Part shown: positions 29,199 through 38,887 of the stretch, piece after piece
Layout: the number at the start of each line of letters is the position of its first letter
How positions within the stretch are numbered: position 1 is the stretch's first letter
Position numbers and translations under genes: made by a program
Assembly (NCBI RefSeq): GCF_037572775.1
Contig: NZ_JBBHKA010000001.1
Location: forward strand, 868,001 to 932,000
DNA: 64,000 nt
Origin: Ramlibacter sp. PS4R-6
Lineage (GTDB): Bacteria > Pseudomonadota > Gammaproteobacteria > Burkholderiales > Burkholderiaceae_C
Reading direction: 5' to 3'
Notes under the pieces: generated by a model
What the model was told of the DNA's origin: nothing
The model's input: only the letters and a program-made list of their open reading frames with translations
The model's database searches: none

Positions 29199-30398
29199 AT
29201 GGACTGCCGCGTTTGCGATTCGAATGACCTCGAGCCGGTGCTCGACCTCGGCGAACAGCCGTGGTGCAACCATTTCCTGAAGCCCGAGGAAGCCGGCCAC
29301 GAGCCGTATTACCCCTTGCGCGTCCTGCGCTGCCGCAGCTGCGCCACGGCGCAGCTCGATTACACGGTGCGCAAGGAGGTCATGTTCGGCGACCACACCT
29401 ACCTCTCGGGCGTGACGAAGTCGCTGTCGGCGCATTTCCGCAGCGTGGCCGAGGAGGTCGACCGCCGCTTTGGCGCCGGGCGCAGCGACAAGGCCGTGCT
29501 CGACATCGGCTCCAACGACGGCACCCAGCTGAAGCACTTCCAGGCACTGGGCTGGGACGTGCTGGGCGTCGAATCGTCCGCGGGCACCGCGCGCCGCGCC
29601 AACGAGGCGGGCGTGAAGACCGTGAACGCTTTCTTCAACCTGCCGACCTTGCGCAGCCTGGGGCGGCGCTTCGACGCGATCAACGCCGCGGGCGTGTTCT
29701 TCCACCTGGAGGAGCTGCACTCGGTCACCGACGCCATCCGCGAAGGCTTGAAGGACGACGGCGTCTTCGTCGTGCAGTTCCTGTACATGAAGACCATCAT
29801 GGAGAACCTGGCGTTCGACCAGGTCTACCACGAGCACCTGCTGTACTACACGCTCGAGACGATCGAGGTGCTGCTGCAGCGGCACGGGCTGTCGATGTTC
29901 GATGCCTGGCTCGCGCCCATCCACGGCGGCTCCATCATCGGCTTCGTGTCGCACAAGGGAACGCGCGCCACCAGCGAGCGGCTGCAGGAGCTGCGCCGCC
30001 GCGAAAGCGAGAGCGGCTGCAACACGGCCGCTGCCTACCACCGCTTCGCGCAGCAGGTGCAGGAGGTCAAGGCGCGCGACCTCGCCTACCTGCGCGCCGC
30101 GCGCGCGCAGGGCAAGCGGGTGTTCGGCTTCGGCGCGCCCGTCAAGGGGAACACGCTGCTCAACTTCTTCGGCATAGGCCCCGACCTGATCGAGTGCCTG
30201 GTGGAGAAAAACGAGCTGCGCCGCGGCCTCGTCTCGCCCGGCATGCACATCCCGCTGCGCATGGAATCCGACATCGACGTGCCGCCCGACATCTACTACG
30301 TGCTGGCGTGGAATTTCAAGCAGGAAATCCTCGCCAACAACCGCGAGCTCCTCGAGCGCGGGGTCGAGTTCTACTTCCCTGTGGACCCGCAGCCATGA
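29199..30398 (+). CDS. SAM-dependent sugar C-methyltransferase
   Basis: 399 residues in the three-part layout of nucleotide-sugar C-methyltransferases. An N-terminal zinc-binding segment (C3-x2-C6 with CRSC near 48-51) comes first, then the SAM domain with VLDIGSNDGTQL (about 104-115), and a C-terminal Rossmann domain with GFGAPVKGNTLL (about 312-323). NAAGVFFHLEEL and YHEHLLYY are typical catalytic-region motifs. It likely adds a methyl branch to a 4-keto sugar. The ATG at 29199 is four bases after the previous gene; its stop overlaps the next ATG. Confidence 0.88.
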   Translation: MDCRVCDSNDLEPVLDLGEQPWCNHFLKPEEAGHEPYYPLRVLRCRSCATAQLDYTVRKEVMFGDHTYLSGVTKSLSAHFRSVAEEVDRRFGAGRSDKAVLDIGSNDGTQLKHFQALGWDVLGVESSAGTARRANEAGVKTVNAFFNLPTLRSLGRRFDAINAAGVFFHLEELHSVTDAIREGLKDDGVFVVQFLYMKTIMENLAFDQVYHEHLLYYTLETIEVLLQRHGLSMFDAWLAPIHGGSIIGFVSHKGTRATSERLQELRRRESESGCNTAAAYHRFAQQVQEVKARDLAYLRAARAQGKRVFGFGAPVKGNTLLNFFGIGPDLIECLVEKNELRRGLVSPGMHIPLRMESDIDVPPDIYYVLAWNFKQEILANNRELLERGVEFYFPVDPQP

Positions 30399-31315
30399 CG
30401 CGCATCCTCGTGACTGGCGGCACCGGCTTCCTCGGCACGCACCTGTGCGAGCGCCTGCGCGAGCGCGGCGATGCGCCCGTGGCGCTCGGCTCCAGGGACT
30501 GCGACCTCACGCGCCAAGGGTCGCTCGACGCGCTGCCCGCGCAGCGCTGGGACGTGATCTACCACCTGGCGGCGTGGACACAGGCGGGCGACTTCTGCCT
30601 GCGCCACCCGGGCGAGCAGTGGGTCATCAACCAGCAGATCAACACGCAGGTGCTCGAGTGGTGGCAGCGTGCGCAGCCGCAGGCGAAGCTGGTCTTCATG
30701 GGCACGAGCTGCGCCTACGCGCCCGAGATGCCGCTGGTCGAGGCCAACTACATGGTCGGCGAGCCGATCGAGAGCCTGTACACGTATGCCATGACCAAGC
30801 GCATGCTGCTGCAGGGCGCGCGCGCCCTGGCGGCGCAGTACGGCCTGCGCTACCTGTGCCTCGTGCCGTCGACGCTTTACGGGCCCGGCTACCACGTGGA
30901 CGGCCGCCAGATGCATTTCATCTTCGACCTGATCCGCAAGATCCTGCGCGGCAAGGACCTGGGCGAGCCGGTCGTGCTGTGGGGCGACGGGCACCAGCGA
31001 CGCGAGGTCGTGTTCATCGACGATTTCGTGGACGCGACCCTGGCGCTCGCGCCGCGCGTGGACAACGAGCTCGTGAACCTCGGCGCCGGCCGCGAGCATT
31101 CCATCCGCGAGTTCGTCGATGCCATCTGCCGCGTCGTCGGCTATGACGCGGCGCAGGTGCAGTACGACACGAGCCGCTACGTCGGCGCGCGCTCCAAGTT
31201 CCTGGACACGGCCAAGGTGCAGGGCCTGCTGCCGGGGTTCCCGGGCACGGGCCTGGACGAGGGCCTGCGCCGCACCATCGCCTGGTTCCGCGAGCAGCGG
31301 ATCCACCTGCGGTGA
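30395..31315 (+). CDS. SDR-family nucleotide-sugar epimerase/reductase, GDP-fucose synthase-like
   Basis: 306 residues. NAD(P)-binding GGTGFLG is at residues 8-14; the active-site Ser is in MGTSCAYA and the Tyr-x3-Lys in YTYAMTKR. The SxxY and VPSTLYGPGYH segments resemble GDP-L-fucose synthase/epimerase-reductases. It probably completes the modified sugar together with the methyltransferase upstream. The start overlaps the previous stop as ATGA, and the stop overlaps the next GTG. Confidence 0.83.
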   Translation: MTRILVTGGTGFLGTHLCERLRERGDAPVALGSRDCDLTRQGSLDALPAQRWDVIYHLAAWTQAGDFCLRHPGEQWVINQQINTQVLEWWQRAQPQAKLVFMGTSCAYAPEMPLVEANYMVGEPIESLYTYAMTKRMLLQGARALAAQYGLRYLCLVPSTLYGPGYHVDGRQMHFIFDLIRKILRGKDLGEPVVLWGDGHQRREVVFIDDFVDATLALAPRVDNELVNLGAGREHSIREFVDAICRVVGYDAAQVQYDTSRYVGARSKFLDTAKVQGLLPGFPGTGLDEGLRRTIAWFREQRIHLR

Positions 31316-32583
31316 CCGCCGCGCGCGGGGACGGGCAGCAGGGCTCGGGCCTCGCGCGCACGGCGCTGCGCGTCGCGCTGTTCAACGCCACCGCGAACGC
31401 CTTGCTGCTCGTCGGCAACACGTATGCCGCGCGCTGCCTCGGTGCTGTCAACGTGGGCATCGGCGCGCAGGTGCAGGTCGGCGTGCAGCAGGCCGCGCTG
31501 GCCTTCAACGGGGGCCTGGAGATGACCAGCGTGCGCGCCATTGCCTCGGGGCAGGAGTCCGCCGCGACCGTGGCGCGCGCGGTCCTGGCCTTCCGGCTGG
31601 CGGTCGCCGTGCCCCTCGCCCTCGCCTGGATGGCCTGGGCGCTGGCGACGCAGGAGCCCGGCGTCGTGCGCACGGCGTGGCTGCTCGGCGGGCCGCTGCT
31701 GGTGATCGCCGCGGTGCAATTGCCTTTCGTGTTCCAGGCCACCGAGCGGATGCCGCGCTGGTCGGCGCTCACGGCGATGTCCGCTTTGCTCGTCGCCGGC
31801 GCCTACGCCTTGTTCTTCCGCCCCGGCATGCCGGCGGGGTCGGACCTGTGGGTGCTCGTTGCCGTCGGCACGGTCATGGCGGCGGTGTCCGTCACGCAGG
31901 CCTTCGCCGGGGTGCACGCGGCAGCGCCTGCGCCGGGCATGCGCTGGCGCGACACGGGCGCGGTGGCCGTGCGCCTAATCGCGCAAAGCTGGCGCTACTG
32001 GCTGCTCGCGCTCCTGATCTTCGTCTACACCGCGTTGCCGGTGCTCCTGGTCGCCCGCATGCAGGGCGACGCCGCGGCGGGTGTGTTGCGCGTGTGCCTG
32101 CAGCTGGCCAGCGGCCTGGAGCTCGTGTTCGCCAGCATCAACGGCCTCCTGTTGCCGCGGCTGGTGCGCGCGCGCGAGGAAGGCGAACACGTCCTGCGCG
32201 CGCAACAGCGTTCCTACCTTCGCACGCACATCGCCCTCGCCGTCGGTGCGCTGGTCGTGGCGGCGCTGGCCGCGCCGTTCGTGTTCGACCGCTTCCTCGG
32301 GCCGCAATTCCAGGAAGGCACCGCGCCCTTCGTCGTGCTGGCGCTCTCACGCGCGGTGGTCTTCGTGGGGCAGCTCGCGGTGTGGGGCGTGATCGCGTTG
32401 CGGCTGGACGGCGTGCTGCTCGCGGCCACGGCGTGCGGCGCCCTGACCAGCCTGGCGCTCAACCTCGCGCTCATCCCCGGTCATTCGCTGCTCGGGGCAG
32501 CCTGGGCGTCGGTTGCCGCCGAAGCGGTGATCGTCTCTCTCTGCTGGCTCGGGCAGAGGCGCTACCGGGTCGTGCCGGCCTGA
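31312..32583 (+). CDS. Wzx-like polysaccharide/oligosaccharide flippase
   Basis: 423 residues with about twelve predicted membrane helices, spread over the whole length in the MATE/Wzx fashion. The N-terminal helix LFNATANALLLVGNTYAAR and the later LVVAALAAPFVFDRFLG are typical of polysaccharide export flippases. It would move the lipid-linked glycan across the inner membrane before ligation. The GTG start overlaps the previous stop. It is the last gene of the forward block and ends five bases before a convergent glycosyltransferase. Confidence 0.82.
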   Translation: MTAARGDGQQGSGLARTALRVALFNATANALLLVGNTYAARCLGAVNVGIGAQVQVGVQQAALAFNGGLEMTSVRAIASGQESAATVARAVLAFRLAVAVPLALAWMAWALATQEPGVVRTAWLLGGPLLVIAAVQLPFVFQATERMPRWSALTAMSALLVAGAYALFFRPGMPAGSDLWVLVAVGTVMAAVSVTQAFAGVHAAAPAPGMRWRDTGAVAVRLIAQSWRYWLLALLIFVYTALPVLLVARMQGDAAAGVLRVCLQLASGLELVFASINGLLLPRLVRAREEGEHVLRAQQRSYLRTHIALAVGALVVAALAAPFVFDRFLGPQFQEGTAPFVVLALSRAVVFVGQLAVWGVIALRLDGVLLAATACGALTSLALNLALIPGHSLLGAAWASVAAEAVIVSLCWLGQRRYRVVPA

Positions 32584-32587
32584 GCGG

Positions 32588-33745
32588 TCATCCGCCGGCG
32601 GCGCGCACCGACTGCAGCGCGCGCGCGTACGACGCTTCGCAGTGGTAGGCCGCGTAGTGCGCGCGCATGGCATCGAGCCTCGCGCGCAATCCGGCGTCGC
32701 CGCGCAAGGTCGCCAGCATCGCCGGGATGCGCGCGGGCTCGCGCCAGTCGAGCGCGAGTTCCGCGACGCCGTGCCGCTCGAGCTCCTGCGCCATCCAGGT
32801 GCCGGCCGTCACCAGCGGGATGCTGCCGGCGACCACGGCCTCGGCGAAGATGCCCGATGTCGAGTAGCGGTAGCGTGCCGGCTCGTAGGGCAGCAGCACG
32901 TAGTCGGCGGTGCCCAGCCAGCGGCCGTAGGCGGCATCGTCGATGCGCGAAGGGATCTTTTCGACACGCACGGCGCCGCCCCCGCCGACGTCGGCATCCT
33001 GCGCGACGACCAGGCGCACCGGCCGCGAACCCGTGTCGTGCGCGGCGGCGAAGGCCTGGATCGGCGCCAGCCCCTTCTCGGGCCGCGGCGCACCGGGCCA
33101 CCAGCACACGATCTCGCCGTCGCCCTTCGGGCCCGGCGGTGACGGCGCCACCCGCGTGTGGGGGATCGGCATGACGTGCGCCTGCAGGCCCAGGTGGCCT
33201 TGCAGCTCGCGCGCGAGCGGCTCGCTGTCGGTGAGGAGCCGGAAGCGGTCCTGCCACTCGCGCGCGATTCGCCGCGCTGCCCAGGCATACGCACGGCCCA
33301 TGATCCCGGCGGAGCGCAGATCCTGGCGGAACATCAGCCAGAACTGCAGCCGCTCGCGTGGCAAGGAACGGATGCCGCGCGCGGCCGCGAGCAGCTGGGG
33401 CCCGTTGAAACGCTCCAGGAAGACGACGGCGTCGCGGTCCGCCCGTTCGAGCCGTGGTGCGACCGCCTGGTGCAGCGACGCGGCGAAGCGCTGCCCGTCC
33501 GCCACCAGCCGTTGCGGCCGCAGCGCGCGCACCGCCGCGGGCAGGCCCGCCGCCAGGTCGCCGGGCTCGAGCACGGCATGCCAGCCCGGCGGGAGGGCGT
33601 CGATGCCATGGTCACGCGGGACGAGCGCTTCATGGTCCCAGCCCGCCTGCCGGGCCGCCTCGGCCACACTCAGGTGGTAACCGTAGACGTGCCCGGTCCC
33701 CGCATGCAGCTCCGGCAGGACCGAGAGGAGGACAGGGGGGTTCAA
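32588..33745 (-). CDS. GT-B-fold glycosyltransferase
   Basis: 385 residues. The C-terminal half has a GT4-like layout: CWWPGAPRPEKGLAPI, a central LVVAQDADVG, and LPYEPARYRYSTSGIFAEAV, which resembles the donor-binding region. The N-terminus (LLSVLPELHAGTGHVYGYH) carries a Gly/His loop. The best start is a TTG at 33745 whose last two bases overlap the epimerase stop; no ATG or GTG suits the alignment. It is the third gene of a reverse-strand operon. The sugar specificity is unknown. Confidence 0.7.
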   Translation of the reverse strand: MNPPVLLSVLPELHAGTGHVYGYHLSVAEAARQAGWDHEALVPRDHGIDALPPGWHAVLEPGDLAAGLPAAVRALRPQRLVADGQRFAASLHQAVAPRLERADRDAVVFLERFNGPQLLAAARGIRSLPRERLQFWLMFRQDLRSAGIMGRAYAWAARRIAREWQDRFRLLTDSEPLARELQGHLGLQAHVMPIPHTRVAPSPPGPKGDGEIVCWWPGAPRPEKGLAPIQAFAAAHDTGSRPVRLVVAQDADVGGGGAVRVEKIPSRIDDAAYGRWLGTADYVLLPYEPARYRYSTSGIFAEAVVAGSIPLVTAGTWMAQELERHGVAELALDWREPARIPAMLATLRGDAGLRARLDAMRAHYAAYHCEASYARALQSVRAAGG

Positions 33746-34581
33746 GCGCCTTGCTGGCCGGGAATGCCGACGATGTGCGGCGGGTCGAAGGGATTGTCGG
33801 GCCGCGCGCCGAAGCGCAGCAGGTCCGCGCGGCCGTATTCGGCCGCGATGCGCTCGGCCAGCGCGCGGATCGTCACCGGGACGCCCGAGCAGACGTTCAC
33901 GGCGCCTTCGACGCCGGAGAGCGTGGTGTCGACGATCATGCGTGCGGCGTCGGCCACGTCCATGTAGTCGCGCACCTGGTCGCCTCGCGTCAGGTCCACG
34001 GGCTGGCCGGCCTGCAGGCGCGAGCGCAGCTGCGGCACGAGGCGGCGCGGATCCTCGCCTTCGCCATACAGGTAGAACAGGCGGCACCATGCGAACGACA
34101 CGCCCAGCGGCGGCAGGTTCTGCGACAGGGCGAGGAAAGCCGCCGCCTTGGCCCCTGCGTAGGGCGTCTGCGGCCGCAGCGGCGCGTGAGTGGACAGCGG
34201 GACCGCCGAGACCTCGTACTCGAAGCACGTGCCCACACCCACGATCCGGCGCGCGCCCGCCGCGGCGGCGCCTTGCGCCAGCCGCAGCGTGCCTGCCAGG
34301 CAGTCGATGTTCTTCGGGGAGCCGAGGTATTGGCCCGGCTCGGCATACCAGGCCGCGTGCACGACGGTGTCCATCCCTGCGCAGGCCGAGGCCCACCACG
34401 AAGCCGGCTCACCGAAAAGGTCCGGCGTGGTCACGACCGAATGCAGGCCCTCGCGATCCTCCAGGCGGTGTTGGGAACCGTCGCGCACCGCGACGCGCAC
34501 CGCCGCGCCGCGCCGCCGCAGTTCGCGCAGGACCTGCCTGCCCACGAAGCCCGTGGCGCCGGTGAGAAGCACCGTTCCCAT
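33742..34581 (-). CDS. NAD-dependent epimerase/dehydratase
   Basis: 279 residues, SDR fold. The N-terminal NAD(P) loop is LLTGATGFVGRQV, the active-site Thr/Ser is near GVGTCFEY, and the Tyr-x3-Lys is YAGAK. The RLFYLYGEGEDPRRL block is common in sugar 4-epimerases or 4-reductases of glycan loci. The ATG at 34581 is seven bases after the upstream glycosyltransferase stop; the stop overlaps the next TTG. Substrate unknown. Confidence 0.85.
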   Translation of the reverse strand: MGTVLLTGATGFVGRQVLRELRRRGAAVRVAVRDGSQHRLEDREGLHSVVTTPDLFGEPASWWASACAGMDTVVHAAWYAEPGQYLGSPKNIDCLAGTLRLAQGAAAAGARRIVGVGTCFEYEVSAVPLSTHAPLRPQTPYAGAKAAAFLALSQNLPPLGVSFAWCRLFYLYGEGEDPRRLVPQLRSRLQAGQPVDLTRGDQVRDYMDVADAARMIVDTTLSGVEGAVNVCSGVPVTIRALAERIAAEYGRADLLRFGARPDNPFDPPHIVGIPGQQGA

Positions 34582-34588
34582 GCGCCGA

Positions 34589-35584
34589 TTATGCGGTGGG
34601 GGCGAGCGCGGCCCGGGCGAGCGCGGCCGAACGTTCCCACGTGTACTGGGCGCTGTGCGCGATGCCGCGCCGCGCCAGTTCCGCGCGCAGCGCGCCGTCG
34701 TCCACGAGCCGGTCGATCGCTTCGGCGATGGCCTCCACGCGCAGCGGGTCCACCAGCAGCGCAGCCCCGCCACCCGCGATCTCCGCTGTGGCGGTGGCGT
34801 CCGAGGTGATCACGGGCGTGCCGCTGGCCATCGCCTCCACCACCGGCAGCCCGAATCCCTCGTACAGCGACGGGAAGACCAGCGCCGTGGCGCCGCGGTA
34901 GATCGCGGCCAGCCGCGCGTCGTCCGCGGGGCCTGTGAACTGCACTTGGCCATGCACGCCGTGCGCGCGGATGTGCGCGGCGGTTTCGGCGTCGGCGTGG
35001 CCGGTGAACAGCAACTGGTGCGTGGCGCGCGCGCGCGAATGCGCGAAGGCGGCCACGAGCCGCTCGACGTTCTTGTGGCTGGCGCGCCGCCCCACGTGCA
35101 GCAGGTAGGGAAAGCCGGGTTCGTGCCTCGTGCCGTCCGGGGTGAACACCTCCGACACGCCCGTGCCCACGTTGACCACCCGCTCCTCGGGCACGCCGGT
35201 CCATTCCAGCACGTCGCGCCGGGAGAACTCCGAGATCGTCAGGATGCGCTCGGCCCGGCGCGCCCCCGGCCGTACCACGGTGCGGTAGTACAGTCGCCGC
35301 ACCGGCGTGGACTCGCTGGCCACCCGCAGGTGGATCAGGTCGCACATCGTGAAGACCACGGGCACGGGGCTGTACAGTGGCGGGTTGAAGCCGGGCGAGA
35401 AGTAGCGGCCGCCGCGCAGGCGCGAGGCGGCCAGCGTGCAGGCGAGGGGATCGACGGGCGACAGCTTGCCGCCGGCAATGCGCAGCGGCACCGTCCCCGG
35501 CAGCCGCCGGAACAACTCCTGGGCGAAGCGGCCGATGCCGTGTTCGCCGAACCAGCGCGTATCGAAATGGATGACGGTTTGCAC
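34589..35584 (-). CDS. Family 1 (GT4) glycosyltransferase
   Basis: 331 residues, GT-B fold. N-terminal: HFDTRWFGEHGIGRFAQEL, where the HGIGR loop fits the acceptor domain. C-terminal: LLHVGRRASHKNVERLV, LVFPSLYEGFGLPVVEAMASG with the E-x7-E motif, and TPVITSDATATAEIAGG. It is similar to mannosyl/rhamnosyl transferases of O-antigen loci. The GTG at 35584 gives the family-like N-terminus. This start overlaps, by 18 bp, the coding start of the divergent gene at 35567. Confidence 0.88.
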   Translation of the reverse strand: MQTVIHFDTRWFGEHGIGRFAQELFRRLPGTVPLRIAGGKLSPVDPLACTLAASRLRGGRYFSPGFNPPLYSPVPVVFTMCDLIHLRVASESTPVRRLYYRTVVRPGARRAERILTISEFSRRDVLEWTGVPEERVVNVGTGVSEVFTPDGTRHEPGFPYLLHVGRRASHKNVERLVAAFAHSRARATHQLLFTGHADAETAAHIRAHGVHGQVQFTGPADDARLAAIYRGATALVFPSLYEGFGLPVVEAMASGTPVITSDATATAEIAGGGAALLVDPLRVEAIAEAIDRLVDDGALRAELARRGIAHSAQYTWERSAALARAALAPTA

Positions 35585-36766
35585 GGACAGACAGTATCGG
35601 ATGGTAAGGCAGCCGTCGTGCACGAGTGGCTCACCGAATGGGGCGGCTCCGAGGACTGCCTGCGCGCCATCCTGCAATGCCTGCCGCAGGCGCAGGTGTT
35701 CGCCACCATCGACTTCCTCTCGGAAGCCAACCGCCGGCGCCTGGGCGCGGCGGCCATCCGCACCACCTTCCTGCAGAAATTCCCCGGCGCGCGCACGCGC
35801 TTCTGGAACTACCTGCCCATCACCGCGCTGGCGGTGGAGTCGCACGACCTGCGCGACGCGCAGGTGATCGTCTCCAGCTCGCATGCCTTCGCCAAGGGCG
35901 TGATCACCACCGCCGAACAGCTGCACCTGAGCTACGTGTACTCGCCCATGCGCTATGCCTGGGACCTGCACCACCAGTACCTGGAGGACTACGGGCTGCA
36001 GCGTGGCGTGAAGGGCATGCTGGCGCGCTACATGTTCCACCGCCTGCGCCAGTGGGACCGCGCCAGCGCCAACAACGTCGATGCGTTCATGGCCATCTCG
36101 CACCACGTGCGCCGCCGCATCTGGCGCGCCTACCGGCGGCCCGCGCGCGTGGTCTACCCGCCCGTGGCGGTGGACCGCTTCGCGCTGCAGGAGCGCAAGG
36201 AGGACCACTACGTCACGGTGTCGCGCCTGGTGTCGTACAAGCGCGTGGACCTCATGCTCGAAGCCTTCCGCCAGCTGCCCGACCGCAAGCTGGTGGTCAT
36301 CGGCGACGGGCCCGAGGCGGCGAAGCTGCGGGCGCGCTGCCCGCCCAACGTCACGCTGATGGGCTGGCAGCCGCACGAGGTGGTGCAGCAGCAGCTGGGC
36401 GCGGCGCGCGCCTTCATCTTCGCGGCGCAGGAGGACTTCGGCATCTCGCCCGTGGAGGCCCAGGCCTGCGGCACGCCCGTCATCGCCTACGGCGTGGGCG
36501 GCTCGGAAGAGACGGTGCGCGACGTGCGCACGCAGGCGCAGCCCACCGGCCTGCTGTTCGACGCGCAGACGCCGGCGGCCCTGGCCGCCGCGGTGCGCGA
36601 CTTCGACACGCACGCCACCGCCATCGACCCGCACGCCTGCCGCGCCTGGGCCGAGACCTTTGCCGAGCCGCGCTTCCGCCGCGAGTTCGCGGAGTGCCTG
36701 GCGCTGGCGCTCGATGCCTTCCGGCGCGACCCGGCGCAGGTCGAAGCCGCCGTCGTCCGTGGCTGA
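35567..36766 (+). CDS. Family 1 (GT4) glycosyltransferase, WbaZ-like
   Basis: 399 residues. The conserved N-terminus AAVVHEWLTEWGGSE begins about 15 residues in from the ATG at 35567. Later motifs are SYVYSPMRYAWDL, ISHHVRRRIWR, VTVSRLVSYKRVDLM, the phosphate-binding VIGDGPEAAKL, and FIFAAQEDFGISPVEAQACG with the E-x7-E motif. This is the pattern of mannosyltransferases in O-antigen and EPS loci. A GTG near 35616 is an alternative start but would cut the conserved N-terminus. It is divergent from, and overlaps, the gene on the other strand; its stop overlaps the ligase start by 8 bp. Confidence 0.88.
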   Translation: MDDGLHGQTVSDGKAAVVHEWLTEWGGSEDCLRAILQCLPQAQVFATIDFLSEANRRRLGAAAIRTTFLQKFPGARTRFWNYLPITALAVESHDLRDAQVIVSSSHAFAKGVITTAEQLHLSYVYSPMRYAWDLHHQYLEDYGLQRGVKGMLARYMFHRLRQWDRASANNVDAFMAISHHVRRRIWRAYRRPARVVYPPVAVDRFALQERKEDHYVTVSRLVSYKRVDLMLEAFRQLPDRKLVVIGDGPEAAKLRARCPPNVTLMGWQPHEVVQQQLGAARAFIFAAQEDFGISPVEAQACGTPVIAYGVGGSEETVRDVRTQAQPTGLLFDAQTPAALAAAVRDFDTHATAIDPHACRAWAETFAEPRFRREFAECLALALDAFRRDPAQVEAAVVRG

Positions 36767-38372
36767 AACGCCGCGCCCGTCCGCCGCCGCGCTGGCGCCG
36801 CTGGCGGTCGGCGCCTTCCTGCTGCTGCCCTGGCTGTGGCCGTTCGCGCCGGGGCCGTCCAGCGCCATCGTTCCGTGGCTGGCCGGGGCCACGTGCGCGA
36901 TCGCCGCGAACGTCCTCACCGGCTGCGCCTTCAGCCGCGCGGCTCTGCTGGCCATCGCCGTGCTCGTGCCGCTGGGCGCGTGGCAGGCCCTGTCGCCCCT
37001 GGAGCCGGCGGCGCTGGGCGGTGCGCTGGCCGTGATCGGCCTGGCCGCCGGCGTCGGCGCGTGGGCGCAGCGCGAGTCGCAAGTGCGCACGCTGGCCGCA
37101 GCGTGGTGGATCGCCGCGGCGCTGAGCACCGCGATGGCCTTGCTGCAGTACTTCGCGCTGTCGGGCGCGCTCGCACCGTGGGTGAGCGCGACGGAAGCGG
37201 GCACGGCCTACGCCAACCTGCGCCAGCGCAACCAGTTCGCCTCGCTCACCGCGATCGGCCTCGCGGTGGTGCTGTGGCAGGTGCGGGGCGGCTGGCGCCT
37301 CGCATTTGCGGTGCCGCTGGCCGTGTGGTTCGGCATCGGCAACGCGGCGTCGGCTTCGCGCACGGGCCTGGTCGAGTTCCTGGCGCTCGCTGCTCTGGCG
37401 ATGCTGTGGCCGACGCGCTCGCGGGCGCAGGCCCTGGTCGCGTCGAGCGCGATCGGCGCGTACGCGGCCGCGGCCGTGCTGCTGCCCTGGCTGCTGGCGG
37501 TCGCGTCGGGCGTGACCAGCGTGAGCCTGTGGGAGCGCGTGACCGGCCCCGAAGCCTGCGGCAGCCGCTCCATCCTGTGGTCCAACATCGCGCACCTGGT
37601 GCGCGAACGCCCCTGGGGCGGCTGGGGCTGGGGCGAACTCGACTACGCGCACCTGATGACGCTGTACCCCGGCGCGCGCTTCTGCGACATCCTCGACAAC
37701 GCGCACGACCTGCCCTTGCACCTGGCGGTGGAGCTCGGCTTGCCCGCGGCGCTGCTCGTGATCGCCGCGGCCGCGGTGGTGCTGGTGCGCGCGCAGCCCT
37801 GGCGCGAGGCCGGCAGCGACCGCCAGCTGGCCTGGGGCGTGCTCGCCGTCGTGGCGATGCACAGCCTGCTCGAGTACCCGCTCTGGTATGCGCCTTTCCA
37901 GGTCGCGCTGGGCCTGGCGATCGGCGTGCTGTGGCCGCGCGACAGCACGCCGCTTGCGGGCGAGAAGCTGGCCGTCGTCGTGCCCACGGCCCTGGCGGTG
38001 CTGGTCGGCTATGCCGCCTGGGACTACCTGCGCGTGAGCCAGATCTACCTGGCGCCCGAGGACCGCCTGGCGGCCTACCGCGAGGACCCGCTGCCGCACA
38101 TCCGCGCCTCGTGGCTGTTCCGCGAGTACGCATCGTTCGCCGAACTCACCATCACCCCGCTCACGCGCAACAACGCGCGCTGGACCTACGAAACGTCACT
38201 CGCCATGCTGCACTACTCGCCCGAGCCGCGCGTGATCGAGAAGGCGATCGAAAGCGCCACCATGATCGGTGAGCGCGACGCGGCGACGGCGCTGCTGGCG
38301 CGCTTTCGCATCGCGTTCCCGAAGGAGCATGCGCTGTGGCTGAAGACGCAGGCGGGCGTCGTCAGGAATTGA
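36759..38372 (+). CDS. PglL/Wzy-family O-oligosaccharyltransferase or O-antigen ligase
   Basis: 537 residues with about eleven predicted membrane helices. The segment [12 protein letters not shown] (near residue 150) is the PglL_A hallmark. The large periplasmic loop contains [13 protein letters not shown] and [15 protein letters not shown], the Asn/His-rich motif of Wzy_C and PglL enzymes. PglL-type enzymes move a whole lipid-linked glycan onto a protein such as pilin; WaaL-type relatives move it to lipid A-core. The PglL-like motif and pilA in the same neighbourhood favour a pilin glycan, but this is inference. GTG start; convergent overlap of 11 bp with moaC. Confidence 0.82.
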   Translation: MAETPRPSAAALAPLAVGAFLLLPWLWPFAPGPSSAIVPWLAGATCAIAANVLTGCAFSRAALLAIAVLVPLGAWQALSPLEPAALGGALAVIGLAAGVGAWAQRESQVRTLAAAWWIAAALSTAMALLQYFALSGALAPWVSATEAGTAYANLRQRNQFASLTAIGLAVVLWQVRGGWRLAFAVPLAVWFGIGNAASASRTGLVEFLALAALAMLWPTRSRAQALVASSAIGAYAAAAVLLPWLLAVASGVTSVSLWERVTGPEACGSRSILWSNIAHLVRERPWGGWGWGELDYAHLMTLYPGARFCDILDNAHDLPLHLAVELGLPAALLVIAAAAVVLVRAQPWREAGSDRQLAWGVLAVVAMHSLLEYPLWYAPFQVALGLAIGVLWPRDSTPLAGEKLAVVVPTALAVLVGYAAWDYLRVSQIYLAPEDRLAAYREDPLPHIRASWLFREYASFAELTITPLTRNNARWTYETSLAMLHYSPEPRVIEKAIESATMIGERDAATALLARFRIAFPKEHALWLKTQAGVVRN

Positions 38373-38838
38373 CGAAGCTGCCCGACTTGCCGCCGTGCTT
38401 CTCGCGCACGCGCACGTCGGTGATCGTCATGCCCCGGTCTACGGCCTTGCACATGTCGTAGACGGTCAGCAGCGCCACCTGCACGGCGGTGAGCGCCTCC
38501 ATCTCCACGCCGGTCGGCCCCACCGTCTCGACGGTCGCGGTGCAGTCGATGGCGTTCGCGTCGCGCACGACGGCGAAATCGACGGCCACGCGCGTGAGCG
38601 CCAGCGGATGGCACAGGGGGATGAGCTCGCTGGTCTTCTTGGCGGCCTGGATGCCGGCGATACGGGCGACCCCCAGCACGTCGCCCTTCTTGGCGTTGCC
38701 GCCCTCAACGAGCGCCAGCGTGGCGGGCTGCATCACGATGCGCCCGCTCGCCACCGCCACACGGTGCGTCGCGGCCTTGCCGGCGACGTCCACCATGTGG
38801 GCCTGTCCTTGGGCGTCGAAATGGGTGAGGGAACTCAT
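38362..38838 (-). CDS. moaC: Cyclic pyranopterin monophosphate synthase MoaC
   Basis: 158 residues, normal length. MoaC converts the MoaA product into cyclic pyranopterin monophosphate in molybdenum cofactor synthesis. Family motifs include [13 protein letters not shown] at the N-terminus, [13 protein letters not shown], and the active-site block [11 protein letters not shown] with its Lys and Asp. The ATG at 38838 gives the standard N-terminus; a TTG three codons upstream is less likely. It is a lone cofactor gene between the ligase and a pilin-accessory-like gene. Confidence 0.95.
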   Translation of the reverse strand: MSSLTHFDAQGQAHMVDVAGKAATHRVAVASGRIVMQPATLALVEGGNAKKGDVLGVARIAGIQAAKKTSELIPLCHPLALTRVAVDFAVVRDANAIDCTATVETVGPTGVEMEALTAVQVALLTVYDMCKAVDRGMTITDVRVREKHGGKSGSFVNS

Positions 38839-38887
38839 GGCTGCCAAACGGCTCGCACGTGACGGTTACGTTTCCTTCACGTGCGTC

